Shown here piece after piece: positions 34,109-38,099 of a stretch of DNA of 38,099 nt. The notes beneath the pieces are model-generated. The model was not told where the DNA came from, did not search any database, and saw nothing but the letters and a program-made list of their open reading frames with translations. Source of the DNA: Flavobacteriaceae bacterium. Its GTDB lineage: Bacteria; Bacteroidota; Bacteroidia; Flavobacteriales; Flavobacteriaceae. Where the stretch lies: contig JAMONB010000212.1 in NCBI GenBank assembly GCA_027066745.1, positions 1-38,099 of the forward strand, read 5' to 3'. The position numbers were made by a program, and so were the translations under genes. Position 1 is the first letter of the stretch. Each line of letters starts with the position of its first letter.

Positions 34109-34609
34109 ATGATACAAAAAATAGCCATTCTTCTCATTGCTCTTTCCCTACAATCCTGTCTTTTTCCTTTTGATGGTAATAGTGATGATGTCGAACCACC
34201 ATCGTCGTATTATAAAGCTGTTTATATGAATAGAGATGCTTTTGAAACTTCTGTAAGTTTACAAAACTCTAATTCAATTGATAAAGCTGGAAAAATATAT
34301 GTGTATCAAAACTATTTATTTATCAATGAAAAAAATAAAGGGTTTCATGTTTATGACAATACTAACCCGAGTAATCCAAAAGCGATTAAATATATAAAAG
34401 CCCCAGGAGCTACTGACATAGCAATAAAGAATGATGCTATTTACATCAATCAAGCACGTGATTTAATAGCCATAAAGTTAGGTGCAGACTTACAATCATT
34501 AACAGTTACCAAACGAGTTAAAAACATTTTCCCTGAAATGCTTTCTCCAGATGGTTTTAGTGCTAGAACACCAGAAGGTAAAGTTCTAATCAATTGGGTT
34601 CCTAAATAA
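34109..34609 (+). CDS. LVIVD-type repeat lipoprotein (short)
   Basis: A 166-residue lipoprotein with lipobox LSLQSC (Cys17). After a hydrophilic linker, KIYVYQNYLFINEKNKGFHV, then YDNTNPSNPKAIKYI, and GATDIAIKNDAIYINQAR show the beta-blade pattern of LVIVD-type repeats, which build propellers in extracytoplasmic proteins. Only about two blades are seen, so it is short for the family, perhaps a remnant or a partner of the following gene. Seven bases separate it from the next gene. Function is unknown. Confidence 0.65.
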   Translation: MIQKIAILLIALSLQSCLFPFDGNSDDVEPPSSYYKAVYMNRDAFETSVSLQNSNSIDKAGKIYVYQNYLFINEKNKGFHVYDNTNPSNPKAIKYIKAPGATDIAIKNDAIYINQARDLIAIKLGADLQSLTVTKRVKNIFPEMLSPDGFSARTPEGKVLINWVPK

Positions 34610-34616
34610 AAAACAA

Positions 34617-35348
34617 ATGAAATATTTATCAATATTATTAATTAGCATCTTATTTTTTGGGTGTAGTAGTGATTCTGATTCTTTAGCTTCAGAGCAATCA
34701 ACTGGTAAAGGAGGCTCTTTGGCAAGGTTTACCATACTTGACAATTATTTGTACACGGTAGATGAAAATAATTTAAATGTATTTTCTATTAGTGACAATA
34801 ACAATCCTGTTTTTTTAAACGAAGTTTTTATAGGTTTTAGAATAGAAACTCTATTTGCATATAATAATGTGTTGTTTATAGGCTCAGAAAACGGAATGTT
34901 TATTTACAGCTTAGAGAACCCTGAAGTACCAAAAAAAGAATCATCAGTTGAACATTTCACTTCTTGTGACCCTGTGGTTACAGATGGTGAGCTTGCTTAT
35001 GTTTCTCTGCATTCTAATTCTATTTGTGGCAACAACACCAATTTGTTAGAAATTTACAATGTGTCAGATATTCAAAACCCTGTACTTGTAGAACAACGTA
35101 ACATGATTAACCCAAAAGGTTTAGGTTTGTATAATGATTACCTGATTCTTTGTGATGATGAAGTCAAAATATTTGATGTGTCTGATGCTGGAAATATGAC
35201 TTTTTCTAAAAGTATTGATATTTCAGGATTTGATGTCATTATTCAAAACAATCATCTTATTGTTGTAGGAAAAAATAGCTTGTCTCAATACACTTTAGAC
35301 CCGACAAACATAGAAAACATCACACATTTGAGCACCATGAGTTATTAA
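34617..35348 (+). CDS. LVIVD-type repeat lipoprotein
   Basis: A 243-residue lipoprotein with lipobox LFFGC (Cys16). Repeated segments such as YLYTVDENNLNVFSISDNNNP, LFIGSENGMFIYSLENPEVP, LLEIYNVSDIQNPVLVEQ and LILCDDEVKIFDVSDAGN follow the beta-propeller blade pattern of LVIVD repeats. It likely sits at the outer membrane facing the periplasm or the surface. A binding or adhesion role is possible but unproven. Its partner gene lies 7 bases upstream and recR converges from the other side. Confidence 0.72.
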   Translation: MKYLSILLISILFFGCSSDSDSLASEQSTGKGGSLARFTILDNYLYTVDENNLNVFSISDNNNPVFLNEVFIGFRIETLFAYNNVLFIGSENGMFIYSLENPEVPKKESSVEHFTSCDPVVTDGELAYVSLHSNSICGNNTNLLEIYNVSDIQNPVLVEQRNMINPKGLGLYNDYLILCDDEVKIFDVSDAGNMTFSKSIDISGFDVIIQNNHLIVVGKNSLSQYTLDPTNIENITHLSTMSY

Positions 35349-35371
35349 TAAAGAATTATTTCCTATTACAA

Positions 35372-35398
35372 AAGATTTGAAAAAGTATAAAAAATCTT
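35372..35398. terminator. Weak candidate hairpin between the lipoprotein gene and recR
   Basis: Arms AAGATTT (35372-35378) and AAATCTT (35392-35398) form a 7-base AT stem around a 13-base loop. It could serve convergent genes on both strands but is weak, and its right arm touches the recR stop. Confidence 0.25.
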
Positions 35399-36014
35399 AA
35401 TTTCTTAAACTATTTGCAAACGGAATTCTATTTAAAATACTTCTACCCAAGGTAATTTCATCAGCATATTCTAGTTCATTACCAACGGCAATGCCTCGTG
35501 CAATGGTAGAAACGTTAAGTTCTAAATCTTCTATTTGCTTGTAGATATAAAAATTAGTGGTATCACCTTCCATGGTCGGACTTAAGGCAAAAATAATTTC
35601 TTTAATTGCACCTTGCCTAACTTTAGTCACCAAGCTTTCAATAGTTAAATTATGTGGCCCCACTCCTTCAATAGGTGATATTTTACCGCCTAATACATGA
35701 TACAGTCCTCTAAACTGAGCCGTACTTTCAATTGCCATGACATCACGTATATCTTCAACCACACATAACAATTCAGCATTTCTATTTTTATTCGCACAAA
35801 TTTCACAAATTTCAATATCAGAAATATTGTGACAATTTTCACACAATTTTACTTGCTCTTTTAATTGCATTAGAGCTTCAGTCAAATACGTTGTTCGTTC
35901 TTTAGGCTGCTTGAGTAAATGCAACACCAACCGTAAAGCTGTCCGCTTACCGATTCCTGGCAATTGAGACACTTCATTCACCGCATTCTCTAATAATTTG
36001 GAAGAAAAATTCAT
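35397..36014 (-). CDS. recR: Recombination mediator protein RecR
   Basis: A 205-residue protein of the RecFOR pathway, which loads RecA at gapped DNA. The helix-hairpin-helix segment is [17 protein letters not shown] (residues about 18-34). The zinc finger is [20 protein letters not shown] with Cys58, Cys61, Cys70 and Cys73. The Toprim part begins [15 protein letters not shown], and [15 protein letters not shown] and [15 protein letters not shown] are C-terminal blocks. Length is normal. Its promoter element lies only 5 bases from the ATG, suggesting a very short leader or leaderless mRNA. Confidence 0.96.
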   Translation of the reverse strand: MNFSSKLLENAVNEVSQLPGIGKRTALRLVLHLLKQPKERTTYLTEALMQLKEQVKLCENCHNISDIEICEICANKNRNAELLCVVEDIRDVMAIESTAQFRGLYHVLGGKISPIEGVGPHNLTIESLVTKVRQGAIKEIIFALSPTMEGDTTNFYIYKQIEDLELNVSTIARGIAVGNELEYADEITLGRSILNRIPFANSLRN

Positions 36015-36234
36015 GAAGACAAATGTACAATTTTTTCTTCCTAAGAACAGAGAAAATAGAGTAGAGAAAAAAGGTTTTTAAATTTACCATTATGAGTTTA
36101 TTATTAAAAATCGCTATAAATAAGAGTCTTTATTTTCTTTTCTATTCTCTTTCCTCTAAAAAAACTATATTAGCTTCTTAAATTAACACATCAAATCCCG
36201 ATAATTATCAGGACGTAATCCATAAATTCAATAA
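36015..36234. other. Divergent spacer between recR and the symporter gene, 220 bases
   Basis: Contains the recR promoter element next to recR and, at 36196-36213, the near-perfect palindrome TCCCGATAATTATCAGGA, about 21 bases before the symporter ATG. The stretch between is AT-rich with a pyrimidine-rich run. No coding frame or tRNA is seen. Confidence 0.55.
36020..36027 (-). promoter_or_regulatory. -7 promoter element of recR
   Basis: The minus strand reads TACATTTG, an exact TAnnTTTG match, with only 5 bases before the ATG at 36014. If used, transcription would start at or next to the start codon. No clear -33 TTTG was found. Confidence 0.45.
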
Positions 36235-37710
36235 ATGAACCCAACTACTATACTATTATTAATCGCTGGCTATTTCGGACTTTTACTATTGGTCTCATTT
36301 TTTACGGGAAAAAACGATTCAAACGATACATTTTTTAAAGGAAACAAACAATCACCGTGGTACGTAGTTGCTTTTGGGATGATAGGAGCTACGTTATCTG
36401 GAGTTACTTTCATCTCTGTCCCAGGTATGATAAAAGGTGAACAATTTGCCTATATGCAAGGTGTTTTTGGTTTTTTTATAGGTACTCTTTTTATTATTTT
36501 AGTGCTACTCCCTCTTTTCTATCGATTAAATGTGACTTCTATTTATCAATATTTAGAACAACGTTTTGGTAAAGTAAGTTATAAAACTGGAGCTTTTTTC
36601 TTTCTACTTTCTAGAGTTACAGGTGCTTCTTTTCGATTGTTTTTAGTCGCCTTATCTATGCAGTATATTGTCTTTGCAAAACTAGGCGTCCCTTTTTGGG
36701 TAACTGTAGTTCTTTCTATTTTATTGATTTGGATTTACACCTTTAGAGGCGGAATAAAAACTATCGTTTGGACAGACACATTACAAACCTTAGCTATGCT
36801 TACCGCAGTTGGAGTTGCCATCTATCTAATTCTTCAAAAATTAGATTTGACTTATTTTGAATTTTTACAATCTGAAGCATTTGCCTCAAAAAGTAAAATA
36901 TTTCATTTTGATGACCCGAATTCTAAAATTTATTTTTGGAAATATTTTATTGGTGGAATTTTTATTGCCATCACCATGACTGGACTAGATCAAGATATGA
37001 TGCAAAAAAACTTGACCTGTAAAAACCAAAAGGATGCACAAAAAAATATGTCAACCATGATTACGTTGTTGGTGATTGTTAATTTTATATTCCTATCACT
37101 AGGAGCATTATTATTTGTCTACGCTGATAAATTAGGAATTGATATTCCCTTTGTTGATGGTAGAGAGAGAACCGATTTATTATTTCCTGAAATAGCTATG
37201 AATAGTGGTTTAGGCTTACCACTATCTGTAGTCTTCATTATTGGTTTAATAGCTGCAGCTTATTCAAGTGCAGATAGTGCCTTGACTTCATTAACCACAT
37301 CATTTTCTATCGATTTTTTAGGTATTGAAAAAAGACCTCAACAAGAACAAAAACCTTTACGTCAAAAAGTACATGTTGGCGTTTCTATTTTATTAATAAT
37401 TGTAGTCATCATTTTTAACAACCTTGACGGAAGTGTAGTCAATAACCTATTCACCTTCGCAACATTTACTTACGGACCATTATTAGGTTTATTTGCTTTT
37501 GGTATTTTAACCCAACATAAAATTAAAGACCAATATGCTTGGCTGGTAGCCCTCAGTGCTATTGCCTTGACAATCACCATTGCATTTTTACCAGAGAATA
37601 TTATTGGAGCATATAAATTTCAATGGGAAATACTACCGATAAATGGATTACTTACTTTTATAGGATTGTGGCTGATTCGAAAAAAAGACACCGTTATAAA
37701 AAACTCTTAG
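36235..37710 (+). CDS. Sodium:solute symporter family protein
   Basis: A 491-residue membrane transporter with 12-13 predicted hydrophobic helices. FGMIGATLSGVTFISVPGMI (residues about 48-67), YQYLEQRFGKVSYKTGAFFF, TFRGGIKTIVWTDTLQT and AAYSSADSALTSLTTSFSID are typical blocks of the SSS family (the last is the helix-8-like sodium-site region). It would couple sodium entry to uptake of a small organic solute; the sequence does not tell which. The start is the ATG at 36235. It is separated from pdxH by 186 bases and does not share an operon with it as far as I can see. Confidence 0.92.
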   Translation: MNPTTILLLIAGYFGLLLLVSFFTGKNDSNDTFFKGNKQSPWYVVAFGMIGATLSGVTFISVPGMIKGEQFAYMQGVFGFFIGTLFIILVLLPLFYRLNVTSIYQYLEQRFGKVSYKTGAFFFLLSRVTGASFRLFLVALSMQYIVFAKLGVPFWVTVVLSILLIWIYTFRGGIKTIVWTDTLQTLAMLTAVGVAIYLILQKLDLTYFEFLQSEAFASKSKIFHFDDPNSKIYFWKYFIGGIFIAITMTGLDQDMMQKNLTCKNQKDAQKNMSTMITLLVIVNFIFLSLGALLFVYADKLGIDIPFVDGRERTDLLFPEIAMNSGLGLPLSVVFIIGLIAAAYSSADSALTSLTTSFSIDFLGIEKRPQQEQKPLRQKVHVGVSILLIIVVIIFNNLDGSVVNNLFTFATFTYGPLLGLFAFGILTQHKIKDQYAWLVALSAIALTITIAFLPENIIGAYKFQWEILPINGLLTFIGLWLIRKKDTVIKNS

Positions 37711-37870
37711 ACTTCAAACTCTCTAAGCTTCAGAATCAAAACTAAAAGACACAATACTCATTATAGCTAACTAATTAACTTCTAATTCAAAGCTCTTAAC
37801 TCAAAACATAATAACTTGTTTTCAAACCTGAATACTCCTAAAAAAGCAAGATAAGTTGCATGGTTTTAAG

Positions 37871-37878
37871 TACTTTTG
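37871..37878 (+). promoter_or_regulatory. -7 promoter element of pdxH
   Basis: TACTTTTG, an exact TAnnTTTG match, ends 18 bases before the pdxH ATG at 37897. The -33 site is not clear. Confidence 0.5.
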
Positions 37879-37896
37879 ATTTATTAAACTAAATTC

Positions 37897-38099
37897 ATGG
37901 AGAAAGATTTAAGTAATTATAGAAAAAGCTATCAAAAGGATGATCTCTTAGAAAAGAACACCCCAGAAAATCCGATAGAGCTATTTAGAGATTGGTTTTT
38001 GATTGCCGATAAAGATGATAATGTTCATGAAGCCAATGCTATGAATCTGGCAACTATTAGCTTAGATGGATTTCCAAAAAACAGAGTGGTTTTACTCAA
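37897..38099 (+). CDS. pdxH: Pyridoxamine 5'-phosphate oxidase (partial, C-terminus off window)
   Basis: The frame from the ATG at 37897 is open to the last base (67 codons). It has the PdxH N-terminus: NYRKSYQKDDLLEKNTPENP, then IELFRDWFLIAD and MNLATISLDGFPKNRVVLL, where the Arg in K-N-R-V-V-L-L is a conserved FMN-binding position. The enzyme oxidises pyridoxine or pyridoxamine 5'-phosphate to PLP with FMN. PLP is also the cofactor of HemL, but the genes are not adjacent. The rest of the gene lies past the window. Confidence 0.93.
   Translation, partial: MEKDLSNYRKSYQKDDLLEKNTPENPIELFRDWFLIADKDDNVHEANAMNLATISLDGFPKNRVVLL

Noticed and set aside
37706-37727. Inverted repeat CTTAGA and TCTAAG at the end of the symporter gene
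   Set aside because: A six-base stem with no T run after it and overlapping the stop codon; too weak to call a terminator.
1-38099. Mobile element, CRISPR or defence system
   Set aside because: I saw no transposase, integrase, direct-repeat array, toxin-antitoxin pair or nuclease-helicase cluster. The genes are mostly conserved metabolic and envelope functions.

Overview
The window looks like a chromosomal segment of a low-GC Bacteroidota, most likely a member of the Flavobacteriaceae. The evidence is the AT-rich DNA, many family types common in that group (DUF4834, DUF4159, a GH3/serine-hydrolase fusion, an EI24-type membrane protein, LVIVD-repeat lipoproteins, a HemC-HemD fusion), and several near-start elements matching the Bacteroidota -7 promoter consensus TAnnTTTG. 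I see no rRNA, tRNA, CRISPR array, insertion sequence, integrase or phage gene. No gene-free stretch exceeds 300 bases.

Layout. 1-4035 (minus) is the end of a cell-surface polysaccharide-type unit: a DUF4834 protein, a YfhO-family multi-membrane protein, a small SAM methyltransferase and a glycosyltransferase that runs off the left edge. 4314-10924 (plus, with one minus-strand lipoprotein inside) holds an outer-membrane barrel-like protein with a lysine-rich tail, a GNAT-like protein, RsmE, YceI, DUF4159, a bile acid:sodium symporter-type transporter and a PlsC-type acyltransferase. 10931-16463 (minus) is a five-gene run: DEDDh exonuclease, a protein of unknown function, a NagZ-like/beta-lactamase-like fusion, a GNAT enzyme and a cyclase-family hydrolase. 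16610-17935 (minus) is a lone E2 acyltransferase of a 2-oxo acid dehydrogenase complex.

The core is a haem biosynthesis locus. On the minus strand from 26627 down to 18060 lie hemA, hemC-hemD fusion, hemB, an unknown exported protein, hemL, hemE, a DUF6973-type protein, a GNAT enzyme and an EI24/CysZ-like membrane protein, many with overlapping or abutting ends. An AraC-family regulator (26818-27714) is divergent from hemA. On the plus strand, hemH and hemJ (31955-33542) complete the end of the pathway. Between them sit a SpoU-type RNA methyltransferase and a very large TraB/GumN protein. Together these genes cover glutamyl-tRNA to protohaem by the C5 and protoporphyrin-dependent route, except coproporphyrinogen III oxidase (hemF/hemN), which is not in the window.

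The right end (33524-38099) carries a small alpha/beta hydrolase, two short LVIVD-type lipoproteins, recR, a sodium:solute symporter and the start of pdxH.

Most of the window is recognisable housekeeping content. I do not see a clear new defence or mobile system. The most interesting leads are the regulator and the unknown passenger genes of the haem operon, the TraB giant beside ferrochelatase, and the cysteine-rich ferrochelatase.
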